DNA from: Setoptus koraiensis
Taxonomy: Eukaryota > Arthropoda
Direction: 5' to 3'
Assembly: GCA_048013815.1 (NCBI GenBank)
Contig: CM106585.1
Coordinates: 22,878,001 to 22,942,000 of the forward strand
Length of the DNA: 64,000 nt
Within the stretch, counting starts at the first letter, position 1. Each line of letters starts with the position of its first letter. The notes under the pieces are model-generated. The model was given only the letters and a program-made list of their open reading frames with translations, was not told the origin of the DNA and searched no databases. Position numbers and translations under genes: made by a program. This document shows positions 1-11,008 of this stretch, piece after piece.

Positions 1-3000
1 AACTATAGAGTCTCCCGACAAGTGTACAGTGAAAGAATTGCGCCGTTCGATCATCATCTCAAGTTTATATGAGAGAGGAACAAAGAAGAATAATTCCAGC
101 TTTGTCTAGATGAGTGTAATATCGAGAAGAAGGAAAAAAAACAAATACAATCTCTTGGCCGCTACAACAACTGTATTGAGCTGCGAGAATTACTGGCAAA
201 TCGCAAAGAGATGATGTTGAGTCATCTTGATCAAGTGATATTATTTGCGTTGCTTGACTGAGAATTGAATTTTCCATTCGCTCATTCAGCACGCTCTATA
301 GATTTCTTTATACAAAATATGACCCAGTCGGTGATTATTTTTTTCAAGAGAAATCAAGAGTGTTTGTTATTTTGTTGTGTAATGAGCATTTTTCCTTGTT
401 TTCTCTTTTGTACGCTTCTTGCCATGAAATCCGATTGTTCGATATCGGCTGATCTGACTTTTCACCGGAAATAGTCAGATTTTTCGGCCTGCCCTAGTTT
501 GGCCGACAAATACTCACGATCAGCAATTGTGTATTATCCAGAGTGACATGAATTTAGCGACCACATTTTTCCGCTTCGCGGTATTCATATATGCTGCGGT
601 CTAACAAGAGCGGTGTCGGTGAAATGTCTGATTTTAGTTTTCTGTGAAAAGGATGCCATAGTTGGAAAAATCAAGAATCGGTTTGCGGCGGCAGGCAGAA
701 TATCCGAGTTTCGGTGGTCAAGCAACGGTTACATTTCCCCGCGAATAAAATAGAGACCATCGAGGTCATCAATCTAGCTTGACTGAACACGCTTCGATTG
801 TGTACAAAAGCAGGTCAGATCATGACATTTCAGCCAAAGACAAATGTATCAATTAGCTGACATTGTGTTGTGCATTGAGCCATATATGAGTATCGCACAT
901 GCAACCAAGCAATGGTCTGATCCGGCCAACTGAATACGATTGATTTTGTTGGTTGGTTTGTTGGGTTGCTGCAATTAGAGCTACAGCATAAGAAAACGGA
1001 TTGGAGCGAGGCGATTCCAAAATGTCCAGATTTCGGAAAAAGGTGCCTCGTTCAGGCCCCATATCCACTGTGCAATATCCAGTCTGTGGACGTACCTGTA
1101 TGCAGTCGGTGCAAGCGACACTGGCGACGGGGTCACTGTAGCAAACGTCTGAGACATTGCAGAGCTTGCCGCATAATGATTATTCTAATTACTTAATCGA
1201 CATGGTTGCGAAATAGTAGTATTAGTGGTGGGAGTGGTTGTGAGTTGTAGTTTCACTAGTGACTATTTTGAAATGCATGTAAACCAGCCAGTGCGACTTG
1301 GTGTGAAATGGCTCGAATTAGACGAGAGTGACAAGTTGACTTTGCGTAGGAATTGCTTATAAATTGAGGAAATCGCGCTCGGCTGAGCCGAGATATTCTT
1401 ATGAGAGTGTCCGTGGTTGTGAAAACAACGCCGATAAGCCTTAGTGTACACGCCGAGAGAGAGGGATAAAGAAAGCGAGAGAGAGCGAGAGTTGCATAAA
1501 GGGCGCATCTGCACTTGATCATGAATAGTTATTCGAACAGTAAATAGAGATAGAAAGTGGCCAGTCGGAGAGTTATGGAGCCCCCATCCACATAATGTGG
1601 ACACACATAAATGTATGTGAGTAGCGAGCCGGGATGCATGCCAACTGGGGCCTTCTAGGAATAAAAGAGAGTGGACTTTTGGAGATTTCTCCACTGTGAG
1701 GCCCATTAACGCGCTTGATTTGATTTGGCGAGACGATGAGAGGGACAACGATGGCACCGACTGAGCTATTGATGTGTAAAGTGTTGGAAAAAGTAAGTTA
1801 ATATTGAGCTGAATCACATCTTAGTCGCCATTCAACCGTTGGCCATTGACTTCAATAGGCTGACGGTGCGCTCACCATGTGTATCACTGCTGTAGATCAT
1901 CTTCTCGGCATTATATCCCGGGGCGTCCTAGATCATCGTGTCGTCGAATGTCAGCGAAAAGAAAATGCCAGCAAATGTTTCCAAAAGTTACTGGCAAGTC
2001 AATCTATATAAATCAGTATCAGTAGCATGGTTATGCCAGCGAGCTATCGATCTATCTAAGCCGGCTGATAGTTGAGTTAGTTTGTTTCAACTTGAAGAAA
2101 AAAATTGTTGCCTACGAAATAAGTTAAAAGCTGCGAAAGCTGAATGAAAGCACGAAAAAAAAGGAGATTCCAGTTAGAGTGCCGACATGAGGCTAAAGGC
2201 TGCCGAAAGGGGCCCCTCTGGTGGAAAACATTCCAAGTTGAGTCGTTTCGAACGAACGAACTCGTATGGGCCTGATGGGATAGTTTGTGTTGTCTTTACA
2301 GATCCACTCCATCACTTCGTTCGGCTAGCCAGCCACAGAGATATAAGTAGAGCCAGCAGTTTTGAGGAGTTGTAAGAGTCACAAATTTTTTTCTCTCCTT
2401 TTGCTGCTGCCTTCTTTCATTTCTTCGTTCAGCTAATTCTAATGATAAGGGAGAAAGCAGCAAGAAGGGAGCCAGCAAAGCATTAAAGAGATTATCGATG
2501 TAGCATGGATAACATGGTAGATGCTTGCTAGATGATGCAACTGGATAAGATAAACGCGGCCAGTGGAAGCGAAATGAAAATGATTTTAACTTATAAAGAA
2601 TGTTGCACTAACTGCGTGATGGTTGTGTTGACATGCCGGTGCTATCATCATAATAATAATTCAAAATGTCTTCACGCCAGCCAACTAGAACCAGACAGAC
2701 TGTGCAAAAAACCAGACAGTCAAAATTTAATGCTACCAACAACTTGCTATTTATTTTCTTGGCGCTCCTCTAGACCCCAGACCCCAGACGCTAGATCCTA
2801 GATTCTTCACTATATACTCTAGAGGATCCTCTATACACAACAATTACATGAATAATAAATTATTGGCGCTTACTATACTGAAAATACTGTCGTATTAACA
2901 TAATGATAATCTAGATCAGAAATATAGAGCCTACTATTTGGGTCTGCGCCAGCCAACAGGCCTAAAAATATTATTTCCTTTGAGAAATCATTACTTTCCG

Positions 3001-4104
3001 AGATAACAGCCTCGCAAGTGCCACAAATATACCAAATGCAACAGAGGCAGAGACAGAATTTGACATATGGGGAAAAATTGGCGAAATGTATTACAAATAG
3101 GTCAGCTAGTCTGCCTCAATGGCTGACAACAATCTGGTAATACACTGTACTCAGTTCAGTCTTTGAATATCATCGTGTGATATTCAATTATACAATAAGC
3201 TGTATGAGCTGCATTCCAGCCAACCAATTTCAATATCACACATGAGACAGCTTGCCAGTTCAGGTATATTCATAAAATAAATCTGCTCATTCATTCATTG
3301 TTGATCGGATGTAAAAGAGCATGTAAAGGAGCATTCTCAAGTTTCACCCAAAAATAACTCTAGCTATCAGTTGAGAGCTGTTTTTGTCTGGACTTATGTA
3401 TTGGTACAGTAGATTCCATCAAATATTGATTGTTTCGTTGAAATGTAAAAATGACTCGGAAGACCCAGTGTGTGTGGAGCGACTCGACCTTTGAAATTTC
3501 GACGCAGCTTTAGTTTAAACAATGCGCCCCATTGGATGTCCAGATACACACTTTTTGACACTGCAGATATCGACAATACATATTTTCTGTGGTGATTCCG
3601 AAGACCGAACCAACCGGGCACCAGAAATAGATAGGAGCAACCTACTTGCCTGAAACCTGCTCCAATCTACCTGGAATATCTCTGTTATATCCTTTGTAGA
3701 TATGTCTTAACATGCAAATTTAGCTAGGTGGAGATTCCCTATGCAGAGCAATCAAGCGACGCATTCCACAATATGCGAGACCTGAACAGAAAAAAAAGAA
3801 ATTTTGAATTTGATTACGGAACAGATAGATTGGTCGGACATTGATATTCAATGCGCCATTCAGTGTAATCGCAACTGAGACCGGCAATGAGTTGAGGTTC
3901 AGTAAATGAACTGCTCAAAAAAGATCAAAATGATCGATCAACATAGTTTTCTCGTGTCCTTTCGTGTTATGATTGTTGTCTCGCATGATTCACCCAATAA
4001 ATTTTCCCCCTAAATCTACAGTATTACTATTATTGATATTCAAATATATTAATCGATGCCGTACGTTCTTTTTTCGGCTACACAATTCACTTTTTACTGT
4101 TTAG
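1..4104. other. No gene recognised; possible 5' region or intron of the Ig-domain gene
   Basis: Open frames here are short, overlap on both strands and show no family I recognise. A GA-rich stretch lies at about 1440-1495. A perfect 14-bp palindrome, TAGAGGATCCTCTA, is at 2820-2833. The Ig-domain gene downstream appears to lack its first exon, because a strong pyrimidine tract and AG at 4103-4104 interrupt its open frame. A signal-peptide exon may therefore lie here or left of the window; I could not identify one. Confidence 0.4.
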
Positions 4105-7100
4105 ACGCTCGTTCGTTGCAATGTGAACCAACTCTTGCCTCGGTGACATTATCTAATTCGGAGCTGGCCCGGTTGGAAAAGCAGCATCAGTTTTCCACCA
4201 ACGGAACAGCCATTGAAGAACAGGAACAATCTTCACTGACACCAACAACACCTAATAATGCTGACGCCATCAAATATAAAAATGATAGATTTTCATCATC
4301 AGATTACGAGTCATATACAGTCATAAGACTGTCATCACCTAGTGAATCCCATTACACGCCAGGTGAAGCTATAGCTCTAACATGTGCCTTTGATGTCATC
4401 GATCATTTAGATGTCAGTGTATTAAAAATTGAATGGTATTACAAGGATACTCTCCTGTATGCATCGTCATCAATCAAAGAACACAACAACAATTACAAAC
4501 AACAGATCGGATCAGAGAATGGTTTTGGTGGACAAAAGACAGCTAACAACAACGAAAAAAATGTACACGTAACATCATCACCGACTAGTGATAACAACGA
4601 ACAAAATACCAATCTATTGAGACAACAACATCAACAGTCACTTTCATCACCAAATTATCAATTTCCATCACGATCGTCATCGCCACATGATGTGTTTATT
4701 TATGATTATATAACGTCCATCAAACTGAATTTCAGACAAAATTACTATGACAACAATATTAGTGAACAACACAAAAAACAACTAAATGATGATGAAACAA
4801 ACAGGAATAAATATATTCGTCTCACTCATTTGTTTGTAATACCTTCAGCTAAATCAGTAACAACATTGGTGAGTGGCCATAATGATGAATATGCTTCACT
4901 TTACACTAAAATTATGTCACGAACCAGCCAATCATCGCCTCAGGACAGTGCCAATTCCCCATCTAATGATCATTCATTTAGATGTGTTGCAAAAAATGAT
5001 CGGGGTCAAGTGATGCAAAATTTGACTGTCGTCATAAATGATAGCCGTCAATCAATGGAGCAACAATCGTATAGGTTGTATAAGAGACAACGGGAGATCG
5101 ATAGACAACAACAGATTCTATTGAAAAGGATGGTTGATGATAGCAAAGAGAAAAAAATAAATGATATTAACGGGCAAAATCAAGAAGCTTACAAAGGAAG
5201 CCCAGATAAGATGGACTATATTGGATATCTGATGAAACAAAATGATCGACAAGCCCCAGACAATATTAGTGCACCCAATGCATCCAACGATTATACTGCC
5301 GTTTACTTGAATAAAGTTAACAAGTCACCATCCTCCGAAGCTGGCACAGAGGATCTAAGCAGCAACGATTATATACCTGAGGAGGGTTTATTTACGTCAA
5401 ATCTTTCCGTCTTAGCAATTCCAATAAACCCTGCTGTTGTCACTGGTATGTTATATCCAATATATATGGATACTCGTTACACCACAAATACAATCAGCAA
5501 ACGGCTACCCGCGACGCCAATCGATAGCAACAGTACGATCGTTGATAAAAATTCTCTCAGTGGATCGATTCAGGAAGTTGACACAAGAGAAGATTACGTT
5601 GATCATTCGAAAATAGAAAAGTCCAAGATGAAACACTCAAAAACAAATGATAGAATCATTCAATTTGTTCCAACTACAACGATGATTGATGATGATTCAG
5701 AGAAAACTATAATGGCACTGATTGGCATCTATACAAGTGGCCTAATTGAAAGTATTAAGTCTTTTAACAATCAAGACAGCGAACAAATCAATAATATAAT
5801 TAATAGACACAATGATGATGCCAAATGGCGAGCAAGCGATAGTGAAAAACTTGGAAATTTAAAAGATGCAATAGCGGATAACAAGAGCAACCAATATCTG
5901 ACGATTTTGACAAATTGGATTAAATCCTTGACGGCAAAGATTTACATTTTAGTCAAAGATTCACTGTCCGGCTCAAAAGGTTTGTCCGCTGCACTGACTA
6001 TCAAATTGTATCAAATGAATACAATTTTTTCAATATGCTTGATTAATCACCCCTCTATTAACTTCCAACAATTACTTTCCTCTCCTCCATTCAGATATAA
6101 ATCCTACACTGATTAGCGTTATATTTGGTGTAATGATCGGATCATCGTTGCTGTGGCTTATTCTGTTGATTGGTGGCCGATTTAAAGGTTCAGCAAAAAC
6201 GAGCGCAACTGTTTATCCACAATTTGACACAAACGATGGAGTCAGAAAATCTGTGGTGCCTATAATGACGGTGACACAAGCCAGCGACAACATTGAACAA
6301 CAAAAGAATATGGCAAAAAAATCGATTAGTCAGCAGCACTGTCAGCCCGATGACGAAAAGGACTCAAGTGGAAAATCGTCAACGGGCAGTAGCAGTGCTG
6401 GTAGCCAGCACAAATTAATATCTGCAACAACTGAAAAATCGAGAGGCCCCATGTTGAATCATTCGTGTTCTAATAATAATATCGCCCAACTCAATTATGC
6501 TGGCAGTGGCCTCGTTGGTGCGAATTCGTTTAAAATGACAGCAGGAATGTCGTCTACTTTGGGTAGATTGAGCAACAACAATAGGCACACCTTGATGACT
6601 AGATGCAATAATATTGAGCAAGCAATAAGCGCTGGCAATCATTTACAACTAACCAACGATCCAGCGACCATAACAGACTTAATGAAGGAGCTTGAATATC
6701 ACGAACAGCAGAACAACACCAATGTTAATGCTATCAACAATAATGTTGTAACCAACACTAATAATAGCAATAGTTATAACAGTTATAACCATATCAACCA
6801 TCATTGTCAAAATGTCAATTTAGACAATGGCTCTGTATCAATATTTTGCCTCAGTGATGATGTGCACGAGAGTAGCGACGACATAGCGGCCACAGACAAC
6901 GAACAATCTATAGAATCACATCAATCGCAACAGTATACTAAACTAGACGACAACAACAACAGGTTTGTTTTGTTTGAATCTGGAGCAAACAGTTTTGATG
7001 ACAGATCATCTAGTACCAACGATCACTTAACTTCGGCCTTGAATTCATCAACTGCTGCCCCTGCGATCAACAGCAACAACATTTATTCCATCTCGGCCAA

Positions 7101-8037
7101 TTATTTCAACAACGATAACAACGATGACCATTGGAAACAATTAAAAGGGCCGCCAATCGATCAATTGGGCCAACATAATAACATGTTACCCATAAATCAT
7201 CATTCCGTATCCTCGTGCCAAGACAGTGATTTTGTTAGCTACAGTAGCGAAAACCTACCCCCGTTCAACTGCATAGCCTCGCAGCAATTGGCTGTTTTAG
7301 AGAATCATCACCCTCATCAATTGATAACTGCCACCAATTCTGTCGCTTCATCGCCTCATAATCAATTTATGCATCCCATGTCGTTGATATGCAATGATAG
7401 CTTGGCGTCGGCGGTTTCAAATGGCCACGAATCACTGACAAATGCACAACAGCACCAAAATTACAACAGCATCAACAACAGTAACGCCACTTTCATCCAA
7501 GACAATTATTCTCGCGTGCAGCCAATTACTTTTCAGAGAAATCACCCGAAATTCAATGCTCACTCTTGTGCCCATCAACCAAACATCAAAACAGTGAATG
7601 GCTACGACAGTGAGGGCATGATGAGATTGCCACAGCAAATGTATCAAATGGGCCACTATCAATCATCTAATTCGACTCACTCGAACACATCTAGTCCATC
7701 CACACAGCATACGACTACTACGGCAGTCGGCGATGATGAGACAATCGCTGCGAATTATGTAACTCATTTCATTCGAATGAACGTTGATAGAGCTAATTCA
7801 ATGGACACGAATACAAGCGGCAAAACGAACGGTACAGTATTCCAAACGGAAGTTGCCAACCAGGTTAATAGGAAATCGTCAGTAGCATGGTGCTCGTGCA
7901 CGAGAGACGATCATAGTGATAGAGAGGAGAAAATACACTCCATTGGCACATGCCGACATCATCAGCAAAAATCCATGCCAAACAATAACAGTGCAAATGG
8001 AACAGGTGGAAAGTTAAATGGAAAACCCGGCCAGTAA
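4056..8037 (+). CDS. Single-pass membrane protein with one Ig-like fold and a long Asn/Gln-rich cytoplasmic tail (two exons seen, 5' end uncertain)
   Basis: Two open frames join cleanly. Exon A ends at 5979 before GTTTGT; exon B starts at 6095 after a pyrimidine-rich ...TTCAG. The split codon gives Asp and the frame runs on. Counting from the ATG at 4056 the product is 1288 residues. C110 (in CAFD), W127 (in EWYYKD) and C310 (in FRCVAKND) are the Cys-Trp-Cys marks of an Ig domain, but the two Cys are 200 residues apart instead of about 60-75, with an Asn/Gln/Ser-rich insertion between them. A membrane segment at about 645-667 (ISVIFGVMIGSSLLWLILLI) starts just after the exon junction. About 620 residues of Asn/Ser/His/Gln-rich cytoplasmic tail follow. 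The start is unsure: either the ATG at 4056 (weak signal-like start MPYVLFSATQF) or an exon beginning at 4105 after a good acceptor, with upstream exons not found. It could be an adhesion or guidance receptor; the family is not identified. Confidence 0.75.
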
Positions 8038-8123
8038 TAAATATCTACCATTCACATGTATTGTCATGTGTGTCAAATGTAGTGATTCTTCATTGGTTGA
8101 TGTACTTGTGTTTGAACTAACCA

Positions 8124-8129
8124 AATAAA
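8124..8129 (+). terminator. Poly(A) signal of the Ig-domain gene
   Basis: AATAAA lies 87 nt after the stop codon at 8035-8037, on the gene's strand, in AT-rich sequence. This is a canonical signal at a plausible distance. Confidence 0.6.
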
Positions 8130-8851
8130 CTATTTTGTATATTGATTAAAAAATATATATAGTCGAACACAAACACTATGCTTGTGGGCTTGTTTCGGTA
8201 GGGTGTTGTTCAATTTCTGAGAGCCTAGGTACAGTTGCAAAGCAGCTTAGCAGTTACGTGTTATTCAACGGTCGGTGCGTCGCTAACCAACCAACCAACC
8301 GACCGAAAATTTCTCACTTTGTCGTACATCATGAGGTCATAAAGAAAGGGGATCGGTATGAAAAAATCGTTAGATCAGCTATGGAGCAGCAATTGCGCCT
8401 CCAAAAAAGTTTAAAAAAAAATCAAAGAACCCTAGTCGACCTGTAGAATGCGACAGTGTCAGGCAAATATCAGAAGGACCCTTCAGTAGCGATACAACAG
8501 CATCACACGGACCTCAACAACTGCCTCTGCCGCCACCGAGATGCCAGATTTGAAGCGTAACTAGAACCCGTCCATGGCGATACTTCTTACGCAACGGGTT
8601 TCGGTTTTTAGAAATAATCTACAAATAGGAGGTCGTGTACACGATTCTAGTCACGTTGACACATTCACACTTATATACACGAACACATAATGGGGCTCTA
8701 TCAACATTTGTACATTCATATATTGAGAATATATTCAGAACAAGCAACACAGTAGATATAACTTATTCGTAATGTTCATCTATTGTTGCCCCAAAAATCC
8801 AATGCGGGCCGAGGACGATCAGTGATAGTCCTTCACCAAAGAACTTGACCG
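8130..8851. other. Intergenic region between the Ig-domain gene and TRUB2
   Basis: The two neighbouring genes converge on this 0.7-kb stretch. A short open frame at 8258-8446 has no recognisable domain. An ACCA/ACCG-type repeat lies at about 8285-8305, with a partial inverted copy at 8268-8275. I see no other feature. Confidence 0.4.
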
Positions 8852-9706
8852 CTAAACTGCTTGTTTAATCCACTCGCTCATGTACTCATGGATGCAATCA
8901 TTTTCTTTGAGGGACTCTTTGCTCGTTAAGCGTTCTGATAGAATCTCGTAATGTAAGTGATAGGTTTGTGTTGTTATGTCATCTAGAAAGAATGGGCCCT
9001 CTTGAAGTCTTTGCAATTCTATTAGACTGACATAAGTATTCAATTCTTTGGCTAGATCCGTGAAAAACTGTCGAACAGAGAAAGTTCCGCTACAACTGAT
9101 GAAGAAGTCCGCGTGAGGTAGCGAAAGATTGACCAGATCTACTTTGTAGCATTCCACTAGTCTGTTATGTTTGGTCATGAGAGGATATCTTTGCGTTATC
9201 TTTCGTTCCTTCCTCTTGTCCAGATTGTCTAATGCACTTTCATCATCAGCAAATATGAGACGGTCAAATACACGAGAGGGATACTCTTGCTTGGTTATAC
9301 CCAGATATTTTGCAGCTTTGTCCGTGATGAGCCTCTCTCCTAGATGATCGTATGATGATTCGCCTATCATTGATCCATCAATGCAGCCATTTTCTCTCTG
9401 TTCACCAAATTTCACCCTAGCCCTGTATGCATGCTTGGCGTTTGTGAATGCTGGACTTATTAATTTACTACTTTTACCTAGAAATAGTGTGAGTACACCC
9501 GATGCGAATGGCTCCAATGGGCTCGAATAAGAGAGCTTTATTTTCGATTGTATGTGCACTTTCTGATTAGTATTGATGTAGCGGTTAACATCGTAGTACA
9601 TGAATTTGATGATGTCATTGGATGAAACGCCGGCAGGTTTAAATATTGGAACGACTCCATTGTATATCGACTTGACTTCTCTGAAGCGATTCGCTAGGCT
9701 CGTCAT
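8852..9706 (-). CDS. TRUB2: TruB-family pseudouridine synthase, TRUB2-like; catalytic Asp replaced by Glu
   Basis: A single exon of 284 residues. TruB enzymes convert uridine to pseudouridine in RNA; the TRUB2 branch acts in mitochondria on mRNA and rRNA. Family marks seen: GVVPIFKPAGVSS at 17-29 (motif I), LEPFASGVL at 64-72 (motif II), AYRARVKFG at 93-101 with the conserved Tyr94, YDHLGERL near 119-126 as in TRUB2 proteins, and FSVRQFFTDLAKEL at 209-222 with Arg212 and Asp217. No PUA domain, as in TRUB2. Motif II normally reads LDxxASGVL, the Asp being the catalytic residue; here the codon is GAG (Glu65), so activity is doubtful. The start is ATG at 9706, facing MRPS14. TRUB1 is a less likely alternative, because the spacing and the YDH motif fit TRUB2. 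Confidence 0.85.
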   Translation of the reverse strand: MTSLANRFREVKSIYNGVVPIFKPAGVSSNDIIKFMYYDVNRYINTNQKVHIQSKIKLSYSSPLEPFASGVLTLFLGKSSKLISPAFTNAKHAYRARVKFGEQRENGCIDGSMIGESSYDHLGERLITDKAAKYLGITKQEYPSRVFDRLIFADDESALDNLDKRKERKITQRYPLMTKHNRLVECYKVDLVNLSLPHADFFISCSGTFSVRQFFTDLAKELNTYVSLIELQRLQEGPFFLDDITTQTYHLHYEILSERLTSKESLKENDCIHEYMSEWIKQAV

Positions 9707-10228
9707 TAGGGGGATAAGTAGTGTGCAGCATGGATGGCTCCAGGATGAATCACAGATAAGTCTATTTTACTGGCTGAATGTTGATTGATAGAATGGATCA
9801 ATTTTTCTTTGGTTAGTCCAAAGGAAATTAAAAATGGACCTTTTTCGCGTTTCTGAGGTTCCAAAGTTCAACTTTCATTGAAATGCCCGTCTCTGAAATG
9901 CGACAATTTCATGAGTATATGCTCAAAAAACGCTCTATCGCTTCTGTAGTCTCGACACCGGCGAAAGAGTCAACAATAAACATGAGTAGCTTCATTGGAG
10001 GCGTTCTACCACTCTATTAACGCGACGGGAGCAGAATGGGAGTTCGAGGGAACCTCCCTCGCAAGGGAGGTTCCCTCGACCTTGTCTCCCTCTGCCCTCC
10101 CACCACTATTTTCAAAGCAGCATCCATGTGATGCCAAGTAAATGAAAACATTGAAAACGTGATCATTCGGACGAATATGGACAAATTACCATTTGAATAA
10201 ATACAACTGCAAGTTAAACAAGCTCACC
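9707..10228. promoter_or_regulatory. Shared upstream region of TRUB2 and MRPS14
   Basis: The two genes are head-to-head with 522 bp between their ATGs, so both promoters must lie here or overlap it. It holds a perfect 16-bp inverted repeat (separate entry). No clear TATA box was found for either direction. That it is a bidirectional promoter is inferred from layout only. Confidence 0.55.
10044..10079. repeat. Perfect inverted repeat, 16-bp arms with a 4-nt loop
   Basis: Left arm TCGAGGGAACCTCCCT (10044-10059), loop CGCA, right arm AGGGAGGTTCCCTCGA (10064-10079). All 16 pairs match. It lies about 150 bp upstream of the MRPS14 ATG and about 340 bp upstream of the TRUB2 ATG. Role unknown. Confidence 0.95.
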
Positions 10229-10783
10229 ATGATCAAATCTGTGTTTAAGCTAAATATACTAAATCGAATCGGTCCAATTGTCCCCCAGAGATTCTTCCAA
10301 ATTGGCACCAATAAATATCCGATTGCAGTTTTGAATAATCAACCGACTGAACTACACAAATCCAACGAATTATTACTTGATGTTGGTGGCACTGGAGACC
10401 CCTATAAGACACAGATAAAGCGGCGACGCCAGGTTCAAGATCCTAACATACCTGACTTCTCAAAACAGGAGTGCCTCAAATGGGCTAACTGGAAAATGCT
10501 CCGGGATGTTAAGCGTCGCATCAACCATGCTGCTTATTATCAAGAATGGGCTAACTTGAAACACCTTGGCACTAGGTCAATGCCAGCCATAGTCAGAGAT
10601 TTAGCTCGAGAGGAACGTGTCACACTGCCCAGAGTGTCTACAGTTAAAGGAATAACAAATAGATGTGCAATCACGTCGAGAGCAAGAGGTAAATTGATTA
10701 AGTTTAGACTTTCAAGAATAGTCTGGCGAGACCTCGCGGATCACGCCATGATTAGCGGCGCAATCAGAGCCAAGTGGGGCTAA
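10229..10783 (+). CDS. MRPS14: Mitochondrial small ribosomal subunit protein uS14m
   Basis: 184 residues, one exon. It binds the head of the mitochondrial small ribosomal subunit. The C-terminal half carries the uS14m signature: MLRDVKRR, then NRCAITSRARGK, then LSRIVWRDLADH, then SGAIRAKWG at the very end. The human protein has the same blocks but is about 128 residues; the extra length here is N-terminal and holds a basic, amphipathic start likely to be a mitochondrial targeting sequence. The ATG at 10229 sits in a good context (CACCATGA). The frame is open further upstream but has no in-frame ATG before it. Confidence 0.95.
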   Translation: MIKSVFKLNILNRIGPIVPQRFFQIGTNKYPIAVLNNQPTELHKSNELLLDVGGTGDPYKTQIKRRRQVQDPNIPDFSKQECLKWANWKMLRDVKRRINHAAYYQEWANLKHLGTRSMPAIVRDLAREERVTLPRVSTVKGITNRCAITSRARGKLIKFRLSRIVWRDLADHAMISGAIRAKWG

Positions 10784-10944
10784 ACAGGTGACCGATTAAA
10801 TCGCTAGTTAACAGTTGGTTTATGTATAGTGTTATTTTTAGACAAAAATTTGGTGATCATATAAATACTGAGTCTATCGCTTATTCTGATCATGAAGTGG
10901 CATACTAATGACAGAATGAAGGGCACAGTTTATCAATTATTCTG

Positions 10945-10950
10945 AATAAA
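10945..10950 (+). terminator. Poly(A) signal of MRPS14
   Basis: AATAAA lies 161 nt after the MRPS14 stop and only about 60 bp from the stop codon of the convergent TOMM70 gene, so the two 3' UTRs probably touch or overlap. Confidence 0.6.
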
Positions 10951-11008
10951 TGTAATGCAAAAACTAACAATGAGAAGGCGTACTAAATTATAAATGTTAC
11001 ACTGTTTC

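Noticed and set aside
1263-1817. 184-residue Ser/Leu-rich frame
   Set aside because: The Ser-Leu part is from a GA-rich repeat; the rest has no domain and overlaps another open frame.
2811-2833. ACTCTAGAGGATCC resembles a plasmid polylinker
   Set aside because: The 14-base match stops at once on both sides (no CCGGG or GTCGAC neighbours), and the site is part of a natural palindrome. Not vector sequence.
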